DNA of 64,000 nucleotides, taken from NCBI GenBank assembly GCA_025360015.1, contig JANYCZ010000076.1, positions 24,741 to 88,740 on the forward strand, written 5' to 3'. Numbering within the stretch: position 1 is the first letter of the stretch; every line of letters begins with the position of its first letter. Shown here in pieces: positions 1-8,464 of the stretch. The stretch is from Verrucomicrobiota bacterium. Its GTDB lineage: Bacteria; Verrucomicrobiota; Verrucomicrobiia; Verrucomicrobiales; Verrucomicrobiaceae. The notes beneath the pieces were generated by a model that did no database searches, was not told the origin of the DNA, and worked only from the letters and a program-made list of their open reading frames with translations. Position numbers and translations under genes: made by a program.

Positions 1-91
1 AATATTTTTCGCGGCTAGCTATGGGCCAGTGATTCAGGCACTCTTGCCTGCGAACTACTTCTGAGTCCTGGCCATCCTCCTCTCGATGGCA

Positions 92-1216
92 TCAAAAAGA
101 AACGTTGAGATCGACTTGATGGATTGGATTCCTCAAGTGGGTTTCATAGTACCCGTTCCAGAGTTCATAGATCGCACTGATCTTTGCCACCGCCTTGTCG
201 TAGTCCGTGGCAAAACATGGCAAGTCCGCCGCTGTCACCCAACAGGCATCCAGATTATCAAAGGTCGGTGTATCATCAAGTGAACTCCCAACAGACCTCG
301 ATAACGAGGTAAAATCATCCTCCCTATGGAATACCCGAATCATATCAATCATAGAAGCCAGCGGGAAGTCTCGCCCACCTGCCATCGTCGGCAGCAGAAA
401 ATCTGTTGCCTTTGTTTTTAAGAAGCTGCCATGATGTCTCATCCACCACTGCTGGATGGCCATGCGTTCGGGCAACGGGACAGGGTCGAAAAAGATGAGT
501 GGCACCCACTTCATGCTGCTGTTCCAAGTTCTGAACAGAGTGGCCTTGGGGATGCGTGGCGCACGGATGAATTCAACGCCACGGGCATAATCAGGAACAT
601 CCTTCCCCGCAATTCCATTATCAGTCTTTAACTTCAGCCCCAGCAATTCCAACATCGGAGGCAGCGGTATGGAGGAGACTTTGCAGTCCGATTTCCTTTC
701 ATACGGCTTGCCTGCAAACCACCAAATCCTGCCAGGGCTGCGCTTGAGGATTTTGACTCCAAACAATGAATCAGAAGGATCCAAAAGTTCAAGTTCATCC
801 ACCGCTAAAAGTCTGCCTCCCACACCGTAAAACCTGTCTTCATGCACCTGGGGAGCTTTTGCGTCGGTGTCCAAAGTCACCACGACGCAATCTTTTCCAT
901 CAACGAAGGAAACACTGACATGAGCGTCATTGGACTTCAAGACATCAATCTTGGTTGCTCTCCAACTGTAGACACGATTTTCCGACTCATCCGGTCTTTT
1001 GAAGTGAACGAGTTTCCGATAAAACACCCATTCGTTCCCTCCCAGGGCGCGGTAGGCGTACTGGTAGTAGGTGGCAGGACCATCATCTGTGACCAACTCC
1101 AGCACCACCTCAGCATTGTTGGCCACGGGTTTTCGGTCGATGACTTTAACTTCTGCCGCCAAGCTTGCTGAAGTCGTCACTAGGATTCCCAAAGCTGCAA
1201 GCAAGGTCCGTATCAT
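92..1216 (-). CDS. Hypothetical secreted protein
   Basis: ORF 92..1300(-); internal Met at ~1216 begins a signal-peptide-like stretch (MIRTLLAALGILVTTSASLAAE). No family recognised. Confidence 0.6.
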   Translation of the reverse strand: MIRTLLAALGILVTTSASLAAEVKVIDRKPVANNAEVVLELVTDDGPATYYQYAYRALGGNEWVFYRKLVHFKRPDESENRVYSWRATKIDVLKSNDAHVSVSFVDGKDCVVVTLDTDAKAPQVHEDRFYGVGGRLLAVDELELLDPSDSLFGVKILKRSPGRIWWFAGKPYERKSDCKVSSIPLPPMLELLGLKLKTDNGIAGKDVPDYARGVEFIRAPRIPKATLFRTWNSSMKWVPLIFFDPVPLPERMAIQQWWMRHHGSFLKTKATDFLLPTMAGGRDFPLASMIDMIRVFHREDDFTSLSRSVGSSLDDTPTFDNLDACWVTAADLPCFATDYDKAVAKISAIYELWNGYYETHLRNPIHQVDLNVSF

Positions 1217-1369
1217 GGTGGTGGGCCGTATATCGCGGTGTAGCGCAGAATAATGAACCCATGAACGAATGGCAACTGGTATCCATTCATTGAAAGCCAC
1301 CCTCCCACACGAAAAATATCTCCGCCTCCAGAATGAACCTCCGAAACCTCCAAAACCTCATGAGTGCCT

Positions 1370-3343
1370 TTATGCGGCGTGTTTCGCGAGAGGGTTGAGG
1401 CGGTAGGTCACGGTGGGGCGGCCACCCTGTGAATTCGCAGGCTGTGTATTGGAAATGAGCCAGCGGTGTTCAACAAGCAGTTCGCAGGCGGATTCCACCT
1501 CGTCCGGGCGTGTGAGCCCAGCCCACCCTTTGAGGCGTACCTCACGCGCTTTGAATTCGCTGGGCAGCCCCGCCGTCCCATCGCACAGCTTCCGCAGCAG
1601 CGTGTGCACGGCATCGCTCTCCGCCACGACGCCGGAGCCGAAAACGCGGGTGGCGTGGGATTCCAGGCAGCGGGCCCAGGAGAGGGCGCGCTGCAGCGCG
1701 GAGAGGGTCACATCGCCGCCGTGCTCTTCGGCGGCGTGGATGAGGAGGGCGAGCGCGGGCACCAGCTTGCGGTACTTGCCCAGGTGCGCCTCCAGCGCGG
1801 GGGGCAGCGTGCCGCTGCGCAGGCGATGCTCCAGGTGGTGACGCCAGTCGCCGAAGGCCTCCTGCGCATCCGCCGCAAACTGGAAGGCGGGGATGCCATC
1901 GCGATTCGCCTTCACGCCGTTTTGGAAAAGCTGCTGCGGCTGGAGGTTTTCGAAGTAGTAGAAGACGCCCTCGGCATCAAACTCGGCGGAGGTGTCCAGC
2001 GGGCGGTCGATGTCCTCCCAGATGGGGTTCACGTCCGGCCAGACCATGAGCGAGAAGCGCTGCAGGAAGCCGTCTGCGCCTGCGCTGTGCCCATTGGCCG
2101 CACGCACATGCGCGGCGATGACGCCGGGCTGGATGCTGCCCATCAGGCTCACCGCGCAGGCCTCGATGCGCCTGCGCCCGCGACCGATGCGGTCAAAGGT
2201 GAAGCCCTCCTTGCCGCTCCACGCCTGCAGCAAAAAGGCGCGCAGGGACTGGTTGCCATCTTTCTCCAGCAGCGCGAGCAGGCCCGCGAGTTCATCCTGA
2301 TACAGCAGCGTGCCGGTGGGATTGTCCCGCAGCACTTCGCCCAGGGCCTCGACGCTGGGGTCATTCACAATGAAGCGGCGCAGCGGCGTGGCGGAGCCGT
2401 CCGCAGCCTCGATGAGCTGGGCGTAGTCAAAGCTCTCGCCTTTCTGCGCGGCCTTGCGCGCGGCGGACTCCAGCGCGCTGCGTTTGATCCGCGCCGCCAC
2501 CTCCGCCGTCTGGCGGTCCAGCTCCTGCTCACCGTAGGTTTTCAGGGCGTCCTTTTCCATGGCATGCAGCGGGCGCATGACGGCCTGCATGGCCGGGGAT
2601 TTCATCAGCGAAGGATTGCCGATGAGCATGGCCCACAGGTGCGGAAACTCGGTGTAGGATTCATCCTGCGCCTTGGGCTGGATGCAGAAGCGCCGCCCGG
2701 CCACGCTGGAGAGCGCAGCCATGGCGGCCACCGCAGGGAACTCCGGCGGGCACTGCATGCGCTCCGCGATATCGGCGATCCACGCGCGGAACGGCTCCGG
2801 CAGCCAGGCCACATCAAACGGCAGCACCGGCGGCAGCGCACCGGCAAGCGGCAGCGGGCGCGGCGCATCCTCCCCCGTGGCGTAGGCGATGTGCTCCAGC
2901 TTCTTCAACTGCTCGCGCAAAGCCGCCGCCATCTCCTGCGGCCCCACGTCGAGCTGCTGCGCCATCTGCCCGGCATCGGCCATGACGCAGCGCCCGTGCG
3001 CGTAGGCGATCTGCCGCGCATGCCACAGCGCCACCTTCACATTGAGCACGCCGTGGGTTTCGGTGAGGATGAGGAAGCGCGAGTTGGCCTCCTCCAAGGA
3101 AAACTGCTGGCGCAGCCGCAGCGCCACAGTGGCCACGCTGATGGCCTCCTGGCGGCTGTGCATCTCCAGCAGCAGCACCCACACACTGCGGCGCTCCGGG
3201 TCCACCAAGGCCTCCGGCGTGACGATGTGGCAGAGCTCCGGCAGCCAGTCCGCATGCCCGTCCACCACAGCCGCGATGAGCTGCTTCTCGCTGTCCGGCG
3301 CGCAAGGCAGCGTGCCAAAGAATTCAGGGATCTGGTATAACAT
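1370..3343 (-). CDS. DUF3987-type (YfjI-like) protein with DnaB N-terminal-like domain
   Basis: 657 aa; N-term resembles the replicative helicase DnaB N domain (PDSEKQLIAAVVDG...); central part has the DUF3987-like 'GNPSLMKSPAM' and 'LLYQDELAGLLALLEKDG' motifs. Sits 6 bp after the upstream HTH gene. Confidence 0.75.
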   Translation of the reverse strand: MLYQIPEFFGTLPCAPDSEKQLIAAVVDGHADWLPELCHIVTPEALVDPERRSVWVLLLEMHSRQEAISVATVALRLRQQFSLEEANSRFLILTETHGVLNVKVALWHARQIAYAHGRCVMADAGQMAQQLDVGPQEMAAALREQLKKLEHIAYATGEDAPRPLPLAGALPPVLPFDVAWLPEPFRAWIADIAERMQCPPEFPAVAAMAALSSVAGRRFCIQPKAQDESYTEFPHLWAMLIGNPSLMKSPAMQAVMRPLHAMEKDALKTYGEQELDRQTAEVAARIKRSALESAARKAAQKGESFDYAQLIEAADGSATPLRRFIVNDPSVEALGEVLRDNPTGTLLYQDELAGLLALLEKDGNQSLRAFLLQAWSGKEGFTFDRIGRGRRRIEACAVSLMGSIQPGVIAAHVRAANGHSAGADGFLQRFSLMVWPDVNPIWEDIDRPLDTSAEFDAEGVFYYFENLQPQQLFQNGVKANRDGIPAFQFAADAQEAFGDWRHHLEHRLRSGTLPPALEAHLGKYRKLVPALALLIHAAEEHGGDVTLSALQRALSWARCLESHATRVFGSGVVAESDAVHTLLRKLCDGTAGLPSEFKAREVRLKGWAGLTRPDEVESACELLVEHRWLISNTQPANSQGGRPTVTYRLNPLAKHAA

Positions 3344-3349
3344 GGTGTC

Positions 3350-3898
3350 TCAGGCGGCGGGTTGTGTGATGGAGGCAGCGCAAGAGGCAGCGCCTGAGGT
3401 AGGGCGGTTGGTCCTCCAACCGCCGCCGAGCGTCTCCTGATCCTCATCGCAGGAAAGCGCACCCGCCTTCGCGGCAGCGCCTGAGGTAGGGCGGTTGGTA
3501 CTCAGTCCGCCGTCGAGCGTCTCCTGGTCCTCGTCGCAGGAAAGCGCACCCGCATTCGCGGCAGCGGCAGCGGTCTGCTCGTCGTGGATCGCGGGCCGCA
3601 GGTTCTTCCGGAAGGTCGGCTCTTCCCCGCTGCCCCTGGGCTCCGACGACGGCGGGCTGAGGACAGCCTGCCCCACCTGCGCCCCCACATGAAACCGCTC
3701 CCGCAGCACCCCCTCCACCTCCGGCAGATCATAGCGCACGGCCTTGCCGATCTTGTAATGCCCCAGCACGCCCCTGCGCGTGAGTTCATCGATGGTTCTG
3801 ACGCACAGGCCGCAGTGCGCCGCCAGTTGCTTTCGCGTGATCTTCCCGGCCGTCAGGCTGGAAGCGGTGGGTGTTTGTGTCGGTGATGAAGCATTCAT
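3350..3898 (-). CDS. Helix-turn-helix (excisionase/MerR-like) DNA-binding protein with repeat-derived C-terminal tail
   Basis: N-term 'KITRKQLAAHCGLCVRTIDELTRRGVLGHYKIGKAVRYDLPEVEGVL' is a winged HTH/excisionase-like fold; C-term has two near-identical 29-aa units. Confidence 0.75.
   Translation of the reverse strand: MNASSPTQTPTASSLTAGKITRKQLAAHCGLCVRTIDELTRRGVLGHYKIGKAVRYDLPEVEGVLRERFHVGAQVGQAVLSPPSSEPRGSGEEPTFRKNLRPAIHDEQTAAAAANAGALSCDEDQETLDGGLSTNRPTSGAAAKAGALSCDEDQETLGGGWRTNRPTSGAASCAASITQPAA
3386..3559. repeat. In-frame 87-bp tandem duplication (2 copies) inside the HTH CDS
   Basis: 'ggcagcgcctgaggtagggcggttggt...gcgtctcctg.tcctc.tcgcaggaaagcgcacccgc.ttcgc' at 3386-3472 and again at 3473-3559; encodes AxAGALSCDEDQETLxGGxxTNRPTSGAA twice. 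Confidence 0.85.
3637..3685 (-). repeat. Interspersed palindromic repeat (family B) inside the HTH CDS
   Basis: Minus strand GCGCAGGTGGGGCAGGCTGTCCTCAGCCCGCCGTCGTCGGAGCCCAGGG matches intergenic + strand ~14156-14204 at about 45/49 positions by eye. Confidence 0.8.
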
Positions 3899-4302
3899 GC
3901 CGACTCTTTTAATTGGGCCGTATTTTCAGGAGTCAAAGCGAATGTTGCACTAAATTGCGTGAAGCATCATTGAGCAGAGGCTGGTATGTTATAATTTTTC
4001 CTATCGTCCTCGATCACAGCACGCCGAATGCCGGAGCGGCGTGCCATTGCTGGCGGTTGTTTGCAGTCCTTTGCCATGGTTTGCCAGAGCGGCGGGTGCG
4101 TCAGTGAATCCGCGCGTGTGTTTCGTTCTCGATCACAGCTCATCACCACCTCAAGACGTGGGCGATGAACTGCTGATCCAAGTGGAAGCGCCGGATTTTC
4201 CAGCGGTTACCGCCCCCTTACAGACTGCGAACAATAGCAAGCGAAAGATCAACCCTGCACCTGCCCATTGATTGCGATGCCCAAAGCGTTAGTCTCAGCA
4301 AG

Positions 4303-5976
4303 ATGAAACTCGATTCCAGAGCCACCAAGAAAACCCAAAAGCAGGAGGGCGCGCATTATACGCCTGCCGGGCTGGCGGAGTTTGTGGCCGGGCATCTGGC
4401 GGCTGTCTGTGAGGTGCCTCATCCTCAGGTGCTTGATCCCGCAGTGGGCGATGGCGAGCTGCTTCTGGCGTTCGGCAAAGCCTTCGAACGAGACTGCACA
4501 TTGAATGGATTCGACCTCGATGAAGTGGCCGTTGAGAATGCTGAAACACGGCTTCGCACAGAGCTGCCAGGACGCAGCGGAGAAGTGCTGAAGCAGGACT
4601 TCCTCGACTTTGCTTTGGAGCACCGCGAGAATTCATTGTTTTCAACGCCTGCCTGCTACGATGTGGTGATCGCCAATCCACCCTACGTACGCACCCAGGT
4701 CATGGGTGCTGCACGTTCGCAACGTCTCGCGCAGCAGTTCGATCTTGGCGGTCGGGTGGATTTGAGCTTTGCCTTCATCGAGGGCATTGCCGACGTCCTC
4801 CGTGAGGGAGGGGTGGCGGGGATCATCGTCTCCAATCGTTTCATGACAACCAAGGCGGGGTCACAGGTGAGGGAACGCATCCTCTCCCGTTTTGAGATCC
4901 TGCACGTCTGGGACTTTGGCGACACCAAGCTGTTTGAAGCGGCGGTGCTGCCGGCTGTGCTGCTGGTGCGGAAACGTCACCGTGTGGCTCAGCCAAATCC
5001 TCGCTTCACTTCCATCTATTCGACCGCTGAGCCGCCGGTGCATCACGCCACCACGGTTTATGAGGCATTGTCGAATGGAAGCGGGACCGTTGCGGTTTCT
5101 GGCACGACGTTTCTCGTCCAGCACGGACTGCTGCATCATGGTGAAGACCTCAATGGCACATGGCGCATCGCCACTGAGAGTGGAGACGCGTGGCTCGACA
5201 CGGTCCTGCAGCACACGTTCTGCACATTTGGCGAAATCGGCAAGATTCGCGTCGGCGTGAAAACCACGGCAGACAAGGTCTTCGTGCGTAAAGACTGGAA
5301 TGCGCTGCCTGAGGAAATGCGCCCCGAACTGCTGCGCCCCCTGATCACGCATCACGCGGCAAGAAGGTTCAAATCGTTGCCTGCCGACCGCCAGATTCTC
5401 TACACCCATGAGGATCGCGCCGGTAAAAAGGCGGTCATTGACCTTGCCACCCATCCGCGCAGCCGCTGCTATTTGGAAAGCCATCGCGCCACACTTGAAG
5501 CAAGGACCTATGTCATCGAGTCCGGGCGTCAGTGGTATGAAATTTGGGTGCCGCAGCTCCCCGCGCTCTGGCCAGTGCCCAAGCTGGTGTTTCCAGACAT
5601 CTCTGAGAGCCCTACATTCTGGATGAGCCTGGATGGCGAGGTGATCAATGGAGACTGCTACTGGCTGGCTGCCGAAGATCGCACTGACAGCGACCTGCTT
5701 TGGCTGGCCCTCGCGGTGGGCAACTCCCGCTTCATTGAGAGCTTTTACGATCACGCCTTCAACAACAAGCTCTATGCAGGCCGTCGCCGCTTCATGACCC
5801 AGTATGTGGAAAAGTTTCCACTGCCCTGTCCCGACCTGCCTGTCTCTCGCGAGATCGTGTCATTGACCCGGCGTATCCATGAACTCACGCCGGGTGCCGA
5901 AGCGGACGCCCTCGCAGCGATGATCGACCACTTGGTCGAGTCAGCCTTTGGACTTGCCGAAAAAGCCCTGAGGTAG
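4303..5976 (+). CDS. N6-adenine DNA methyltransferase, type II R-M (Eco57I/TaqI-like gamma class)
   Basis: 557 aa; 'GAHYTPAGLAEFV', 'VLDPAVGDGELLLA' (SAM motif I) and 'YDVVIANPPYV' (NPPY catalytic motif), followed by a long target-recognition-like region. Confidence 0.88.
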   Translation: MKLDSRATKKTQKQEGAHYTPAGLAEFVAGHLAAVCEVPHPQVLDPAVGDGELLLAFGKAFERDCTLNGFDLDEVAVENAETRLRTELPGRSGEVLKQDFLDFALEHRENSLFSTPACYDVVIANPPYVRTQVMGAARSQRLAQQFDLGGRVDLSFAFIEGIADVLREGGVAGIIVSNRFMTTKAGSQVRERILSRFEILHVWDFGDTKLFEAAVLPAVLLVRKRHRVAQPNPRFTSIYSTAEPPVHHATTVYEALSNGSGTVAVSGTTFLVQHGLLHHGEDLNGTWRIATESGDAWLDTVLQHTFCTFGEIGKIRVGVKTTADKVFVRKDWNALPEEMRPELLRPLITHHAARRFKSLPADRQILYTHEDRAGKKAVIDLATHPRSRCYLESHRATLEARTYVIESGRQWYEIWVPQLPALWPVPKLVFPDISESPTFWMSLDGEVINGDCYWLAAEDRTDSDLLWLALAVGNSRFIESFYDHAFNNKLYAGRRRFMTQYVEKFPLPCPDLPVSREIVSLTRRIHELTPGAEADALAAMIDHLVESAFGLAEKALR

Positions 5977-6471
5977 TGAGATTTGCAGTTTTTTGTTCAA
6001 CACCCTTCCTTCGCAACGAGGGAAACGGCTGAAGAACATTTCACCCGTTACAAGGACCAGGCGCGACAGTTTTACCTCGTCACGGATATGCTCTGCTCCA
6101 AACAAAGCATAACGCACATCGCAGTGACGGACGGCACCTTCGGGAAAGCCGCTCAAATCCAACGGTTCTTTGCTGGCTGGCTCGACTAGCCCGAGATCAA
6201 TGGTGGGTGAAGTCTGAAGTTTCACCTCCAGCAATTGATTGCACACGTCAGGAAATTGGCCGTCATCCGCATAGCTCTGGTATCCAAGCGCCTTGCACAC
6301 CAAGCGATGGAGTTCAGCACCGCGATTGCGCTCTTGATGAAATCCGGTGTTCGCAAAGGAAGAGCCTACCAGAGTTCTCAAATGCTCAAAGACTGACTGA
6401 ATCGGCATGACCAAACCGCTCACGGGATCGTCAGTGGGCTTTCCCCTGGGGGGGGCAGGCACCTGAACCAA
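5941..6471 (-). CDS. Probable type II restriction endonuclease, catalytic (C-terminal) part
   Basis: 'DDGQFPDVCNQLLEVKLQ' fits a PD-(D/E)xK nuclease core (PD...ExK at about 6220-6252). Convergent with and overlapping the 3' end of the MTase gene. TTG start at 6471. Confidence 0.65.
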   Translation of the reverse strand: MVQVPAPPRGKPTDDPVSGLVMPIQSVFEHLRTLVGSSFANTGFHQERNRGAELHRLVCKALGYQSYADDGQFPDVCNQLLEVKLQTSPTIDLGLVEPASKEPLDLSGFPEGAVRHCDVRYALFGAEHIRDEVKLSRLVLVTGEMFFSRFPRCEGRVLNKKLQISLPQGFFGKSKG

Positions 6472-7003
6472 TCAACGGCATGAGATGTTCAGTGTCCGTG
6501 CTCGAAATGAGTTCCTGCGAGATTTCGCCGGAAATAAATCTCGCCTGATACTTCTGCGTTAGAGTCCCCGTTGTATCGAGCTTTGCCAGCATGGCACCGG
6601 TGATGACTTTCACCCTGGTCACGCACCCGTCCTGGCCTACTGCAACCAGCACGTAGCGCCGGCGTGGCTGCAGTTCCTCGTTCCAAACCTGGAGATTGTT
6701 CGATGCCTGAACGTAGGTGTCAAAGTTCTGCCCTGGAAAGCGTGCGTGAGGTTTGCACTTGCGGAATGATTTCGGAATGGGATACCCCAGTATCCTGCAC
6801 ATCTCACTCTTGACCACTTTCGAACGGGTCCGCAACGGCATGCCTGCCGTGGAGAAGCCACGAAGGCCTGCATCCAAGATTCGCTCTAATTCCTTGGTGG
6901 GAATGTGGAGCAGCGAATCTTTTGTCAGCAGATCGAAGATGCTCAATCCGCTCGCCAGAATCGCCTCCACATGCGTTGTGATAGGTTCATCCTTCGCACT
7001 CAT
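6431..7003 (-). CDS. Probable type II restriction endonuclease, N-terminal part (frame-split from 5941..6471)
   Basis: 190 aa ORF, overlaps the next ORF by 41 nt around a C8 tract (G8 on + strand); starts with ATGA overlap at the stop of the XRE regulator gene. Confidence 0.55.
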   Translation of the reverse strand: MSAKDEPITTHVEAILASGLSIFDLLTKDSLLHIPTKELERILDAGLRGFSTAGMPLRTRSKVVKSEMCRILGYPIPKSFRKCKPHARFPGQNFDTYVQASNNLQVWNEELQPRRRYVLVAVGQDGCVTRVKVITGAMLAKLDTTGTLTQKYQARFISGEISQELISSTDTEHLMPLIGSGACPPQGKAH

Positions 7004-7227
7004 GCCACACCATCCTTGGTGAGCAGTTCCGGGACACTGACGTGCATCGCCATGGCGAAGAGTTCCAGCGTGGCCAGTGTCACGTTCCGCTCACGTCGCT
7101 CGACTTGTCCGACGTAAGTCCGGTGAACGCCGCACTCGATGGCAAAGTTATCCTGGGAGATACCGACACGGGAGCGATACCGACGGACGTTGTCCGCAAG
7201 GACTTGGCGGAGATTGGATTTCGGCAT
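7000..7227 (-). CDS. XRE-family HTH regulator, probable R-M controller protein
   Basis: 'LADNVRRYRSRVGISQDNFAIECGVHRTYVGQVERRERNVTLATLELFAMAMHVSVPELL' is a classic Cro/C1 HTH; start placed at the internal Met of MPKSNLRQ. Confidence 0.85.
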   Translation of the reverse strand: MPKSNLRQVLADNVRRYRSRVGISQDNFAIECGVHRTYVGQVERRERNVTLATLELFAMAMHVSVPELLTKDGVA

Positions 7228-7484
7228 CCCCGACTCTTGATCGGGTGATGACCATGAGGCGACAGACTCCGAGTAGCATTTGAGGCAGGCCAGAGTGAAC
7301 CGAGCTTTAACCGACGGCATACCCGTCTCACTCCATTTTCGGCAGATTCCTCAGCGGAACTACATCCTATTACGAACCTCTTACAAACACCGGCTGAATA
7401 ATGGGTATTATTACAAGTCTTGTGAATTGTGCAAAATAGCGACTCACCCTCGTTCTTGTGAAGCTTATTTTTTGACACTGCCCT

Positions 7485-8456
7485 ATGAAAGCCCCCATAC
7501 TCCACTCCATGAAACTTTTAGCTGCCTTAGCGGTCCTAGCCCTCACAGGGCATGGCTTGGCAGCGGAATCCAACGGCACGGTGTCGGTGGCCGTGGGGAA
7601 AGTGACGCTGATCCCGATGGGTGGCAATGTGGAGACGGCGCTTAAAGTGGGCGATGTGGTGCCGGTGGGCAGCACGGTGAAGACGGGGCCGGACTCGCGT
7701 GCGGTCATCAAGACGACGAAGCAGTCGGCCATTCGCATCGCGGAGAATTCGCAGGCGGTGTTTATGGAACTGGTGGACTCCGACACGGCACCGAAGGTGC
7801 TGGTGGATCTCAAGTCGGGCAGCCTGGGCGCGCTGATCCAGCCGCAGGCGCAATCGACGATGGACTTTAAGGTGAAGACACCGAGCGGGATCGCTGCGGC
7901 ACGCGGCACGATGTTTGCGGTGGCCGTGGAAGATGGCAAGGGCTTCGTGAAAGTGGAGCACGGCAAGGTGGACGTGACACCGACGAATGTGAAGAAGCAG
8001 GTGCCGCAGACCGGCAAGGTGACCATCGTGAGCGGCAAGGTCACGGAAACTCCACCGGGAAAGGCCGAGCACGCGCTGAAGGAAGGCGACATCGTCACGG
8101 TGGGCAGCACGCTGAAGACGGGTGCGGACTCCAACGCGACGGTGACGATGACCACGACCTCGGCGATTCGCCTGGGGCCGGACTCCGAGGCGGTGGTGGC
8201 TGAGATCGTCGAATCCAAGGAGGCACCCAAGGTGCTGCTGGACCTGAAGAACGGCACCGTGGGGGCGCTGGTGAAGCCAGGGAGCTCCGGCAAGATGGAT
8301 TTCAAGATCAAGACGCCCAGCGGCACCGCCGTGGCGAAGGGGGCCTTTTACTCCGTCTCCGTGGAGAACGGCAAAGGCTACGTGCAGACGAAGGACGGCG
8401 AAGTCGTCATCGTCCCGCTGGAGACAGCCGCCGCCACTCCGAAGCCTCAGCAATAA
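7485..8456 (+). CDS. FecR-domain protein with two tandem FecR-like modules
   Basis: Signal peptide, then two homologous ~120-aa modules (LKVGDVVPVGSTVKTGPDSRAVI...MDFKVKTPSGIAAARGTMFAVAVEDGKGFVKV and LKEGDIVTVGSTLKTGADSNATV...MDFKIKTPSGTAVAKGAFYSVSVENGKGYVQT). Confidence 0.85.
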   Translation: MKAPILHSMKLLAALAVLALTGHGLAAESNGTVSVAVGKVTLIPMGGNVETALKVGDVVPVGSTVKTGPDSRAVIKTTKQSAIRIAENSQAVFMELVDSDTAPKVLVDLKSGSLGALIQPQAQSTMDFKVKTPSGIAAARGTMFAVAVEDGKGFVKVEHGKVDVTPTNVKKQVPQTGKVTIVSGKVTETPPGKAEHALKEGDIVTVGSTLKTGADSNATVTMTTTSAIRLGPDSEAVVAEIVESKEAPKVLLDLKNGTVGALVKPGSSGKMDFKIKTPSGTAVAKGAFYSVSVENGKGYVQTKDGEVVIVPLETAAATPKPQQ

Positions 8457-8464
8457 CACACTGA

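Noticed and set aside
1-1330. aatatttttcgcgg (1-14) versus cgaaaaatatc (~1312-1322) as inverted element ends
   Set aside because: About 11 bp of AT-rich match with no transposase between; likely chance.
1466-3340. 624-aa plus-strand ORF opposite the DUF3987 gene
   Set aside because: Antisense shadow ORF of a GC-rich gene; translation is Arg/His/Gln-rich with no domain signal, while the minus strand has clear domains.
3386-3559. Possible CRISPR-like repeat
   Set aside because: Only two adjacent 87-bp units with no spacers, in frame within a CDS; a tandem duplication fits better. No CRISPR array was seen anywhere in the window.
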